Shown here piece by piece: positions 10,470 through 19,437 of a DNA stretch of 34,593 nucleotides (position 1 is the first letter of the stretch; every line of letters begins with the position of its first letter). The notes under the pieces were generated by a model. That model saw nothing but the letters and a program-made list of their open reading frames with translations, was not told where the DNA came from and made no database searches. Location of the stretch: positions 1 through 34,593 of the forward strand of contig CAJBSZ010000207.1 in assembly GCA_903958395.1 (NCBI GenBank), in the 5' to 3' direction. Source of the DNA: an uncultured bacterium. GTDB taxonomy: Bacteria; Verrucomicrobiota; Kiritimatiellia; CAIKKV01; CAITUY01. The translations under genes were made by a program, and so were the position numbers.

Positions 10470-11423
10470 CTAACGCATAAGTTTCCCGATCTCCTTCTCC
10501 GAACCGTCAAGCACAAGCACATGGGTCGGATTGCCAATGAGATTTCCGTTCTCCATCCTCCACAAGACTTTCTTGGTCGCCTTGTCGATGGCGTAGAGCT
10601 TGGTCTTGCTGTCGAACGCCGCTATCACGATCACACCATCCGGCATGATCTGGAAACCAGCCGTGTATTTAAGCCCAAGCTCAGCCGGGGCGTCCGCTGA
10701 TGTGAAGCTCCAGACCACCTTGTTGTCCTTGTCGACCTCGGCAAGGCTAGCGACATGACCGCCGCTTATCATCAAATTCCCGTTGTCAAGCTTGACGGCC
10801 GCATGCACCGACACCCATCTGACTCCTTGGGCGGCCATCTCCTTGGATGACACCGAACGGATGATTTTACCATCGGGGTCCAGTTCGCAGACCTTCCCGT
10901 CGCCCGTGGCCACGATCAGATAGTTGCCGTTCGCCAATTTCCTGATCTGCCTTGAGAAGGTGTGGTGGTCGTTCTTTAGCTCCTTTAACACGATCTGCTT
11001 CGCAATGGTTCCATTCGCGTCAAGCTCAATAAGCCTTGAGGTGCCACACTCGGTAAAGAGAACCCGACCATCGGGGAAGGCTTGGCACGTGTGTATCTGA
11101 GTCTTGCCAACATTTGTGGGACTGGTGTATTCCCAGACGATCGCCTTCTCCCTCGTGACGCGCCTGATACACGAAAATCCTGTCAGGACAATGTCCCCGC
11201 CAGGAAGCATCCATGCGTCTTGGCAAAGGCCGGGCATCTTGTATTCCCATTCGATCGCCCCGTCAGGGGTGATGATGTACGCGGCGCCTTTCGTAAAGCT
11301 GGAGACAAGCATGCGCGGCGGCTTCCCGGAGGCCGCCTCTGTCGAACTGGTGACCAGAAGTATTGCCAGAAGCGAACCGGAAAACTTTCTTACAAGAGCC
11401 GCTGTTCTGCTGTTTTTATTCAT
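10470..11423 (-). CDS. Secreted PQQ/WD40-like beta-propeller protein
   Basis: 317 aa with signal peptide; repeated blade-like segments (GAAYIITPDGAIEWEYKMPG, RVTREKAIVWEYTSP, EVDKDNKVVWSFTSADAP, AIDKATKKVLWRMENG). Confidence 0.75.
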   Translation of the reverse strand: MNKNSRTAALVRKFSGSLLAILLVTSSTEAASGKPPRMLVSSFTKGAAYIITPDGAIEWEYKMPGLCQDAWMLPGGDIVLTGFSCIRRVTREKAIVWEYTSPTNVGKTQIHTCQAFPDGRVLFTECGTSRLIELDANGTIAKQIVLKELKNDHHTFSRQIRKLANGNYLIVATGDGKVCELDPDGKIIRSVSSKEMAAQGVRWVSVHAAVKLDNGNLMISGGHVASLAEVDKDNKVVWSFTSADAPAELGLKYTAGFQIMPDGVIVIAAFDSKTKLYAIDKATKKVLWRMENGNLIGNPTHVLVLDGSEKEIGKLMR

Positions 11424-11507
11424 ATCACACTCCGACCCATTCCCTTTGCTCTCTTATCCGCAACGCTGTTTCAACGTTTTGAGATCTTGTTAAACAACTT
11501 CTCAGGA

Positions 11508-14500
11508 TTAGTCATGGTCATGCTTCTTCGGCGTTGCGGCACGAGGATGGCGCACGACTTTGACGTCATTTTGCTGCTTTGCGCCCGGGGTGCTTCGCCC
11601 ATCCGTTATGATTTTCTCGAGCAATGCCTTCATCTCCGTCACTTTTTCCGGCATCGCGGCGGCCAGATTTTTGGTTTCCCCAAGGTCATCGGCGAGATTG
11701 TACAGTTGCACCGGCTGGTCGGATTCGCCACCTTTGGACCAGCCGCCCGAGCCAGGGGCAAGGAGGAGTTTCCAAGAACCATCGCGGATTGCCGGCACTC
11801 CTTGGGCAGAACAATTCACGGCGTTGTTGCGTACCGGCCGGTCATCTCCTTTGAGCAAGGGTAAAAGACTGACGCTGTCCTCGCCGGCGTTGTCAGGCAA
11901 TTTGACGCCGAGAATGTCCGCGATGGTGGCCATGATATCGGACTGTTGCGCGAGTTGACCGCACACCGTGCCCGGCTTCACCACGTCTGGCCAGCGCACA
12001 AGGAAGGGTATGCGGTGTCCGCCTTCCCATGCATCGCCTTTGTATCCGCGCAAAGGACCGCTCGGGAAATGCCCCTTTGCTTGAAGGGGTCCCACATTGC
12101 CTATGTTGGGTGAACAACCGTTATCGGAGGTGAATACAACAAGAGTGCGGTTCGCCTGGCCCGATTTCTCGATGGCGTCAAGCACACGGCCGACCACCGC
12201 GTCTGTCTCCATGACGAAATCCGCATAGGCGGAGGAGAGGCCGCTTTTGCCCTGCCATTCAGGGTTTACCGCCAAAGGGCTGTGAGGCGAGGTGAGGGAA
12301 AGGTAGAGCAGATAGGGTGTGCGGCTTTGAGCGGCTTCGGCGACAAGCTTTGTGGCCCGGTCGGCCAAGGACGGCAGGATCTTCTCCAGTTTCCAATCGG
12401 GCAAGGCGGGACCTTGGTTGTTGCACAATCCGTGATCAAAGAATTTGACAGGGAGGAACTGGGAGGGGATACCGACGGTGCGGTCGTTTTCGATGAAACA
12501 GTAGGGAGGAAAGTTAGGGATATCGACGCCGAAGTAGGTGTCGAAACCGTTAGAGGTGGGGCCACCTGGAATCGCCCTGGAGAAAACGGCTTTCCAGGCG
12601 TTTTGCTGTTCGGGCGTGACGGGTGGCGCGGTTTCGCGGTTGACAGTTTCATTCTCGAGCCATGCGCGGACCACAGGAGTGGCGAAAAACTGCCTTTCCG
12701 CGGGCTCGATAGGCCAGTTCCAGCCTAGATGCCATTTGCCGACGGCGGCTGTGCGGTAGCCTTGCGATTTCGCAAGGTTTGCGATGGTGAACCGATTCGA
12801 GGTGATCAGAGGGGGCGCGAATGTTCCCACAATCCCCCACTGGCACCGGGAACGCCAGTGGTAACGCCCCGTGAGCAGGCTGTAACGGGATGGGGTACAC
12901 AATCCCGAGGAGGAATGCCCGTCGGTGAACCGCATTCCCTCACTTGCCAGCCGGTCGATGTTCGGCGTGGGTATTTTACCACGCTGTGGGTTATAACACC
13001 GCACATCGCCATAGCCAAGGTCGTCGGCAAGAATGACCACCACATTGGGTTTAAGTTTTTTTGTGTAAGCGTTCGGGTTCGTGCCGGGCAGATACCAGGC
13101 GTCCGGTTTCTCCCGCCAAAAGCCTTTTCTTGCCTTTGGCATCCCCTCCTTGCGCAGGCGCTCAAAAGCCGGGTCCTCGGGCAGACCGATCCGCGCAACA
13201 TCGACCTCCTTGATCCCGAGTTTCAAGGCCGGGGATTCAGGCATGAAACGGAAATCAAACTTCTCAGGCGACACGAAAAGGGGATCGGCAACCATGCTGC
13301 CTTGATCAAGCCCTTTGGCCTGCATGGCAACTAGTTTCTGCTCATTGGCCTCCAGCGTTCCCGGATTGGAGCTGAAGAGCAGGTTGTTACGGGAGGGCAC
13401 CTTAAAAACACTGTTCCCACCCCTCAATAGCTCGCGCCGGATACCGAGGCCTTGCGCATTCAAGGCAACCACGATATTCCGCTCAATCCGCGGCGACATT
13501 CCGAGTTCAGTAACCATTTTGGCGTCGAAGGGGAATTGACCGCCTCCCATCCCGACGCAGGATTCCCCATTCGGGCTGTAGGCGATGTTGTTGATCGCGC
13601 TATTGACGTTACGGATCGCAAACCCCAGTTCGCCAATGGCGATGTTCTCTTCGAGCAGGGTATCATACTGGTTTTCATCGCACCGGAAACATTGCCCATA
13701 ACCCACATTGTACGCCAAATTGCGGCGAACAATGTTACCCACACCCGTGGCGGTGAGGTAATAGCAGTTACCGTCTCCCAGGCGCAGCACGCAATCGTGG
13801 ACCTCGTTGTCCTGGATCAGATTGTGCCGTGAATGAATGAACGGCATGACGTCCCAATAGTTCGTGGGCGTCCCGACCTCGTTCCAGCGGATGATGCTCT
13901 GCCACTCGCGCCGGTCCTTCGGCGGCACAAATCCGCCGCTCCAAATCTTCGGCTCCGTGATGGTCGCCGCCCACTCACGACAGCGCGGCCCCGCAATCCC
14001 AATGCCGTCATAAGGCATTTCATGGATCCGGTTGTTGAGGATCTGGTTGTGGCCGCTTTGCATGATCAAGATGCCGAAACCATGCCAGGTCACCTGACCA
14101 CAGCGGGTGATGTAATTGTTGACCACACGGTTGTGATGGTTGACATCCTTGGTGCCGGGGCCATACCCGAACAGCAGGATGCCCGTCAGCCCGATGTCGC
14201 TGAACTTGGAGTTCTGCACCGCGTTCTCCTGGGCATACAAGTCAAAGCGGACGGCGCTCTCGCCCGTGCGCTTGAACTCGCACCCATCCACCACGCAACC
14301 CTGCGCACCACGGAAGCGCAGCAGCGCATTGGCCGCGTCGTAAGTCTCCCAATCGTGCCCGGCAGAACGGCTTTGCGGCGTCCATGTGTAGCGGTCACCT
14401 TCGGTGAAAGTCAGGCCCTTAAAAGTGATATTGCGCACCGGTTCGTCGGCAGGCCCGTCGTGGTCGATTTTACCTTCCACACGCACGAGCTCAGTAAGCG

Positions 14501-15446
14501 CGGGCGCGCAAACGCTCTTCAGCTGCTCCTCGTCCTCCGGCCAAAAATAGACTTTTCGATCCGTCGTGTTAAGGACCCACTCCCCGGGTTCATCCAAAGC
14601 CTCCGGCACGTTTTCAACCCAGACACTCTCCCGAATGCAGAGTGTGCGCTTCTTGATCTCGATCCCTGTCATCTCGTAGGTGGCAGGCACCGTCGTGATC
14701 GCCCGCTTGGCGGTAAGATCCACCGACTTCAACGGCAGATAGTTGGCTATCCACATGGCTCCCGGTATCACATAGATCTCCACATCCTGGAGGTTGGGCC
14801 ACTGCTTGATCGTACCCTCCGGAAAATCGAGAATGTCGTTCTCCGTGTAGCATCTGCGGCCATTCCAGCCCTCTTTGTCCGACCGGCGCGTCGGGGCGAA
14901 TCCCGGGCCACGCGCCCGCGGGAGGCGTTTGTCCCCGGCGTAGAGCGTCTTAAAGGTCCAAACCCCGCCTTTTCCGGGATGCTCGGGCACCTTAGCCACC
15001 CACACTTTGCCTTGGGCCACAGCGGGGAAGCCTTCAGGCAGTGTCTGAGCCTTTTTCCAGCCGGTAATCGGATGGGCCGAACTCAAGACCGGTTTCTCTC
15101 CTGGCGCCGCCTGAAAGACCGTACGCCCCTGCGGCGCTGAATCCGCCATCGAAAAGACCAGCGTTTGGCTAAGCCGGTAAACCCCGCCCTTGAGGGTAAC
15201 CGTAATTTCCGCCCCCGGCGCCTTCTCCCGAAGCGCCCTCCCCGCATCGCGGGCGCGCTCAAGCGTCGCAAAAGGTTTCTCCTCGGTTCCCGGGCTCTTA
15301 TCGCTGCCATCGGGCGAAACCCAAAGCGTTCCGGCCTGCAAATGGCCCCCGCACGCCAGCCCCGTCAACACCATCGCTGCCCGGCGAAGAACCCACCGCT
15401 TCGTTTTGCAGGCAAGCGCCGCATTCTCTATTTTCGGATCAGACAT
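11508..15446 (-). CDS. Fusion protein: N-terminal right-handed parallel beta-helix domain, C-terminal sulfatase domain
   Basis: One open frame. Start set at MSDPKIENAAL (ATG at 15444-15446), 36 codons inside the tracked ORF, because it couples to the upstream gene. N-terminal part parallels the 16620-19010 protein; C-terminal part has PNVVVILADDLGYGD, CTPSRYSLLTGRY and AAVGKWHLGW. Confidence 0.88.
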   Translation of the reverse strand: MSDPKIENAALACKTKRWVLRRAAMVLTGLACGGHLQAGTLWVSPDGSDKSPGTEEKPFATLERARDAGRALREKAPGAEITVTLKGGVYRLSQTLVFSMADSAPQGRTVFQAAPGEKPVLSSAHPITGWKKAQTLPEGFPAVAQGKVWVAKVPEHPGKGGVWTFKTLYAGDKRLPRARGPGFAPTRRSDKEGWNGRRCYTENDILDFPEGTIKQWPNLQDVEIYVIPGAMWIANYLPLKSVDLTAKRAITTVPATYEMTGIEIKKRTLCIRESVWVENVPEALDEPGEWVLNTTDRKVYFWPEDEEQLKSVCAPALTELVRVEGKIDHDGPADEPVRNITFKGLTFTEGDRYTWTPQSRSAGHDWETYDAANALLRFRGAQGCVVDGCEFKRTGESAVRFDLYAQENAVQNSKFSDIGLTGILLFGYGPGTKDVNHHNRVVNNYITRCGQVTWHGFGILIMQSGHNQILNNRIHEMPYDGIGIAGPRCREWAATITEPKIWSGGFVPPKDRREWQSIIRWNEVGTPTNYWDVMPFIHSRHNLIQDNEVHDCVLRLGDGNCYYLTATGVGNIVRRNLAYNVGYGQCFRCDENQYDTLLEENIAIGELGFAIRNVNSAINNIAYSPNGESCVGMGGGQFPFDAKMVTELGMSPRIERNIVVALNAQGLGIRRELLRGGNSVFKVPSRNNLLFSSNPGTLEANEQKLVAMQAKGLDQGSMVADPLFVSPEKFDFRFMPESPALKLGIKEVDVARIGLPEDPAFERLRKEGMPKARKGFWREKPDAWYLPGTNPNAYTKKLKPNVVVILADDLGYGDVRCYNPQRGKIPTPNIDRLASEGMRFTDGHSSSGLCTPSRYSLLTGRYHWRSRCQWGIVGTFAPPLITSNRFTIANLAKSQGYRTAAVGKWHLGWNWPIEPAERQFFATPVVRAWLENETVNRETAPPVTPEQQNAWKAVFSRAIPGGPTSNGFDTYFGVDIPNFPPYCFIENDRTVGIPSQFLPVKFFDHGLCNNQGPALPDWKLEKILPSLADRATKLVAEAAQSRTPYLLYLSLTSPHSPLAVNPEWQGKSGLSSAYADFVMETDAVVGRVLDAIEKSGQANRTLVVFTSDNGCSPNIGNVGPLQAKGHFPSGPLRGYKGDAWEGGHRIPFLVRWPDVVKPGTVCGQLAQQSDIMATIADILGVKLPDNAGEDSVSLLPLLKGDDRPVRNNAVNCSAQGVPAIRDGSWKLLLAPGSGGWSKGGESDQPVQLYNLADDLGETKNLAAAMPEKVTEMKALLEKIITDGRSTPGAKQQNDVKVVRHPRAATPKKHDHD

Positions 15447-16563
15447 AACGCCCCACCTCCCATGCCGTGTCAAAGGCTGCAAGGATATTCCTCGCCGGAA
15501 CATCGGCCTGAATGTTGTGCCCAGGCGAAAACACATATCCGCCTCCGGGTGCAAGGGCGCGTATTTTCAGGCTCACTTCGTCGCGGACCTCTTCGGGCGT
15601 TCCGTTCGGAAGAACGGACTGATTTCGCAGGTTGGAATAGAAGGCCAACCTCTTTCCGAAAAGCCGTTTAAGCTCATCAGGATCGCCCATGCCCTCCGCA
15701 TCACCCTGCAACGGGTGCACGACATCAAATCCAGCATCGGCAAGGTCATCAAGCGCCCAAGCCACGGAACCGCACGCATGAATCGCGATTTTCACCTTCG
15801 CGCGGCTTTTCACGAAAGCGCAAAACTGTCGGTAACGGGGAAGAAATATCCGCCGAAACAACGAGGGGTTGATGATCGGCCCCTGTTGCGTCCCCCAGTC
15901 ATCCCCCATCCAAATCATCTCAACCCTTTCCCCCACGGCCTCCAAGTAGGGGCCGAAAAAACCGATCCAGTACTCGAGCATCCGATCGACTAACGTCTCC
16001 ACGACGATCGGGTCAGCCGCCAGCAATTCCATGTATTCCTGGAACCCGACCAGTTCCGAGGTTAGATAGAAAAGCGAAGCGGGAGTCCCTGCGATGAGCG
16101 CGTAATCCGTGTTCTTGAACAACGACTCGGCTTTTTCGCTCAGTCCGGCGAAACGCCCCGGGTCTCGAGGGTCAGGAAACCGATAACGCCTGGCCGCACC
16201 CAAATCGCAACCTGCCAGAGGATGCCGGAAGGACTCATCATAGTGGCCGCAAGGCATGCGCCACACCCCCCATTCATCTGCCCAAGAACCATCCGGCATC
16301 CGCTCCAACCTAAACCCGTGCGCGGGGTTGGAAAACAGATATCGCGTGTCCGCATGAAGTCTAAGCAGAATGGCCTCTTTGACCTCCACGAGGTGTTGCA
16401 TCGGATCGTAAGTTTTTATCGTGTCATTCTCGCCCAGTTCTGCAAGCAGATTGCGATAGGCGACTTCATGAATCCCGTTGTGGCAATCCTGCCCGACATC
16501 GATTGGAATGCGGTCGGGTTGTTCGTGTGAGATGGCTTTGCGAAAACGTTCCCGCGATGTCAT
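15439..16563 (-). CDS. Uroporphyrinogen decarboxylase (UroD/MtaA) superfamily protein, probably not HemE
   Basis: MTSRERFRKAISHEQPDRIPIDVG start; IHACGSVAWALDDLADAGFDVVHPLQ region with HxC motif; C-terminal GGYVFSPGHNIQADVPARNILAAFDTAWEVG. Confidence 0.88.
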   Translation of the reverse strand: MTSRERFRKAISHEQPDRIPIDVGQDCHNGIHEVAYRNLLAELGENDTIKTYDPMQHLVEVKEAILLRLHADTRYLFSNPAHGFRLERMPDGSWADEWGVWRMPCGHYDESFRHPLAGCDLGAARRYRFPDPRDPGRFAGLSEKAESLFKNTDYALIAGTPASLFYLTSELVGFQEYMELLAADPIVVETLVDRMLEYWIGFFGPYLEAVGERVEMIWMGDDWGTQQGPIINPSLFRRIFLPRYRQFCAFVKSRAKVKIAIHACGSVAWALDDLADAGFDVVHPLQGDAEGMGDPDELKRLFGKRLAFYSNLRNQSVLPNGTPEEVRDEVSLKIRALAPGGGYVFSPGHNIQADVPARNILAAFDTAWEVGRYV

Positions 16564-16619
16564 TGCTGCATGCTCCTTGTTGCTTTTGGGTTATTCTCAA
16601 TTGCCACATTGCCTCGCCA

Positions 16620-19010
16620 CTACTTCACCGGCGGCCTGGGAGGGAGGTCATCCGCGGCAATCGGAATCCACAGCTTCTCCTTGTTGTCGTATATCCAGTT
16701 GCCCAGTGATTTGGGCAGCCCTTCCTTGCGCAACCGTTCAAAGGCGGACTGCTCCAACAAACCAATGTGTGACGTGTCGATTTCCTTAAAGCCAAGTTTC
16801 AGGGCCGGTGACTCCGGTTTGAGCCTGAAGTCCAACTTCTCCGGATCGACGAAGAGCGGATCAGCCACAATGCTGCCAGTATCGATCCCCTTTTTCTGGA
16901 GTTTGGCGATGGCCTGCTCATTGGCCTGGCGCGTCGCCGGATCGGGACTGTAGAGAAGATTGCTGCTCGAGGGGATCGGACAATACCTTCCGACTCCTCG
17001 CAGCAGTTCCGCGCGAATCGGCTTGCCGCCCGTGGGATTGGTGCCCACTACGATGTTCCGCTCGACCTTGGGCGACAAGTTCAATGCCTTAGCCAAATCG
17101 CCATCGAATTTGTTTTGGCCGCCGGCAAGGTTGAGGAAATTTTCCCCATGAGGCCAGTAAGCGATGTTGTTGATCGAGGTGTTGATATTCTTGAGGGTAT
17201 AGCCCATCGCGCCCAAATTGATGTTCTCCGTGATAAGCGTGCCGTATTGGTCGTCGTCACAGCGGAACGTGCCGCCATAGCCGACGTTATACATGAGATT
17301 ACGCCGGACCGTGTTGTCCAAGCCCGTGGCGGTCAAATAGACGCAGTTTCCGTCTCCCAGCCACTGGACGCAGTTGTGGACCTCGTTGTCCTGGATCAGG
17401 TTGTGTCGCGAATGGATGAACCGGAAGCACTCCCAGTAATTTTCCGGCGAGCCGATCTCCTTGCGACGGAAAATCCGCTGCCACTCCCGGCGATCATGCG
17501 ACTGTTGATGGCCGTTTTTCCAAAACGTAATGCCATCTTTTAACTTGAGCGTATCGAACTCGCGCGCCCTTACCCCCACCACGCCGAGTCCATCATACGG
17601 CATGTCGTGGATACGATTGTTGAGAATCTCGTTGTGTCCGCTCTGCATGATCAGCAGCCCGAACCCATGCCAAAGGATCTGTCCGCAGCGGGTGATCTCG
17701 TTATTCACAATCCGGTTGTGGTGGTTGGCGTCTTTCGTGCCGGGACCGTAGCCAAACAGGAGAACCCCGGTCAGCCCGAGATCGCTGAACTTGGAATTTT
17801 GAACGACATTCTTCTGCGCGTGCAGGTCCATTCGCAGCCCGGTCTCTCCAGAACGGGTGAATGTACAACCATCGACAACGCACCCCTCGGCGCCCCGAAA
17901 TCGCAAAAGCGCGTTGTCAGCATCGTAGATCTCCCAGTCATGCCCACCGCCTTTGGTTTCTGAAGTCCAGGTGTAGCGGTCCGCTTCACAAAACGTCAGG
18001 CCTTTGAAGCTGAGGTTACGAACCGGCTCATCCGCCGGCCCGTCATGGTCGATGTTGCCCTCAACACGGACCAATTCCGTGAGCGTCGGTGCACACACGT
18101 GCTTCAATTGCTCATCGTTCTCAGGCCAGAAATAGAGTTTCCGCTCCGAGGTGTTGAGCACCCATTCGCCCGGCTGGTCGAGCGCTTCCGGCACATTCTC
18201 CACCCACACCGTTTCCTTGATGTAGAATTTGCGGCTGCGTTCCACCCGCGCCATAAGATAGGTAGCCGGCACCGTCGTGATCGCCCGTTTGGCGGTCACA
18301 TCCACCGACTTTAGAGGCAGCATATTGTCAATCCACATGCAGCTGGGAATGATATGTATCTCCACGTCCTGAAGGTTGGGCCAGTTCCGGAGCGCCCCCT
18401 CGGGAAAATCCAGTTCGTCCCCATTGGCGTAGAACTGCCCCCCTCCCGGCCCATCCGTGTCAACACGGCGCGTCGGGGCAAAGCCCGAGCCGCGCGCCCG
18501 AGACAGGCGTTTGTCATTAGCATAAAGCGTCTTGAACATCCAAACCCCGCCTTTGCCGGGATGCTCGGGCACTTCCGCCACCCAGAGCTTGCCTTGAGCC
18601 GCCTGCGGGAATCCCTCCGGCAACGTCTCCACCTTCTTCCACCCGGAGATCGGATGGGCCGAGCTTATCACCGGTGTTTCGCCAGGCGCCGCCTGCAGCA
18701 CCGTGCGCCCGTCCTTTGCCGAGTCTTCCATTGAAAAGACCAGCGTGCGGCTGAGCCGGTACGTGCCTCCCTTGAGGTTTACCCTGATCTCCTTTTCCTC
18801 CGATCGGGCCCGAACCGCGCGCACTTCGTCCCGGGCACGTTCCAGGGTGGCAAAGGGTTTCTCCTCGGTTCCCGGGTTGCGGTCGTTGCCTTCGGGGGAT
18901 ACCCAAATAGGATTCGCGTGAAGGTTGGCCATTGCCAGGAGGCCAGTGAGCGGCAAGCAGAGCTTGCGGACCAAAACTCTTTTGGATCGGATGCGGTGTG
19001 GGGTTGTCAT
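16620..19010 (-). CDS. Secreted right-handed parallel beta-helix (pectate-lyase-like) protein
   Basis: 796 aa with signal peptide; IWVSPEGNDRNPGTEEKPFATLERARD start; repeated NNxI/xNxI rungs (HHNRIVNNEITRCGQ, GHNEILNNRIHDMPYDGLGV, RHNLIQDNEVHNC). Confidence 0.9.
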   Translation of the reverse strand: MTTPHRIRSKRVLVRKLCLPLTGLLAMANLHANPIWVSPEGNDRNPGTEEKPFATLERARDEVRAVRARSEEKEIRVNLKGGTYRLSRTLVFSMEDSAKDGRTVLQAAPGETPVISSAHPISGWKKVETLPEGFPQAAQGKLWVAEVPEHPGKGGVWMFKTLYANDKRLSRARGSGFAPTRRVDTDGPGGGQFYANGDELDFPEGALRNWPNLQDVEIHIIPSCMWIDNMLPLKSVDVTAKRAITTVPATYLMARVERSRKFYIKETVWVENVPEALDQPGEWVLNTSERKLYFWPENDEQLKHVCAPTLTELVRVEGNIDHDGPADEPVRNLSFKGLTFCEADRYTWTSETKGGGHDWEIYDADNALLRFRGAEGCVVDGCTFTRSGETGLRMDLHAQKNVVQNSKFSDLGLTGVLLFGYGPGTKDANHHNRIVNNEITRCGQILWHGFGLLIMQSGHNEILNNRIHDMPYDGLGVVGVRAREFDTLKLKDGITFWKNGHQQSHDRREWQRIFRRKEIGSPENYWECFRFIHSRHNLIQDNEVHNCVQWLGDGNCVYLTATGLDNTVRRNLMYNVGYGGTFRCDDDQYGTLITENINLGAMGYTLKNINTSINNIAYWPHGENFLNLAGGQNKFDGDLAKALNLSPKVERNIVVGTNPTGGKPIRAELLRGVGRYCPIPSSSNLLYSPDPATRQANEQAIAKLQKKGIDTGSIVADPLFVDPEKLDFRLKPESPALKLGFKEIDTSHIGLLEQSAFERLRKEGLPKSLGNWIYDNKEKLWIPIAADDLPPRPPVK

Positions 19011-19213
19011 AGATCAGGTGCTCCTTGGTTAGTGTTTTTATGAACTTCAGAAACCTCGATTTGATCCGTGAATTCCCGTCCCGGCACGTCTGGCAGCCGG
19101 GGTTGTCCGGCTATGGATTCCCGCGGACGGGTGACGAACACCATGCAAATCAAAGGCCCAAGGACCAACCAAGCCAGCCAGCGGTGATTACAAGTCAGCG
19201 ATTTTTGCTTCAT
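19007..19213 (-). CDS. Candidate small membrane/secreted protein (68 aa)
   Basis: Hydrophobic segment WLAWLVLGPLICMVFV; GGGAGG 11 nt upstream of ATG; 4-nt ATGA overlap with the downstream beta-helix gene. Confidence 0.4.
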   Translation of the reverse strand: MKQKSLTCNHRWLAWLVLGPLICMVFVTRPRESIAGQPRLPDVPGREFTDQIEVSEVHKNTNQGAPDL

Positions 19214-19239
19214 ATGTGTTTATGCCTCCCGTAGGTTCC

Positions 19240-19305
19240 TGGCCAAGCGCCGCCTGCGGCAACATGCGCCCGTATACTGCCGAATCGTCCGGATGAAACC
19301 ATTCC
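19240..19305 (-). pseudogene. Possible short remnant of a beta-helix paralogue
   Basis: 19243-19291 matches 18682-18730 at 38/49 positions ungapped; one minus-strand frame reads FHPDDSAVYGRMLPQAALGQEP versus FSMEDSAKDGRTVLQAAPGETP. Confidence 0.35.
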
Positions 19306-19350
19306 GCCCGTGAATAAATGATAGTTTTCCATATCCGGCTGCACTTGTCT

Positions 19351-19369
19351 TGTCGCTAAAATAGTGACA
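19351..19369. promoter_or_regulatory. Candidate operator TGTCGCTAAAATAGTGACA
   Basis: Near-perfect inverted repeat (TGTCGCTA / TAGTGACA, one mismatched pair) in the divergent intergenic region; partner at 21899-21917. Confidence 0.5.
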
Positions 19370-19411
19370 CGCCGACGGACCCGAGTGCCCCCATACTGTT
19401 TGACTGCCATC

Positions 19412-19434
19412 CCCGAAGCGCGTTACGCTTCGGG
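19412..19434. repeat. Perfect 9-bp inverted repeat CCCGAAGCG-CGTTA-CGCTTCGGG
   Basis: Read directly; 5-nt loop; ends 3 nt before the histidine kinase ATG at 19438. Confidence 0.85.
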
Positions 19435-19437
19435 CCA

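Noticed and set aside
13833-15140. 435-aa plus-strand ORF, and similarly 3109-4116 and 6225-7382
   Set aside because: Antisense shadows of the beta-helix fusion, toroid protein and sulfatase genes; composition is not protein-like.
15439-16563. HemE (haem biosynthesis) assignment, also for 24323-25405
   Set aside because: No RQAGRY-type HemE motif; HxCG and context favour the wider UroD/MtaA superfamily.
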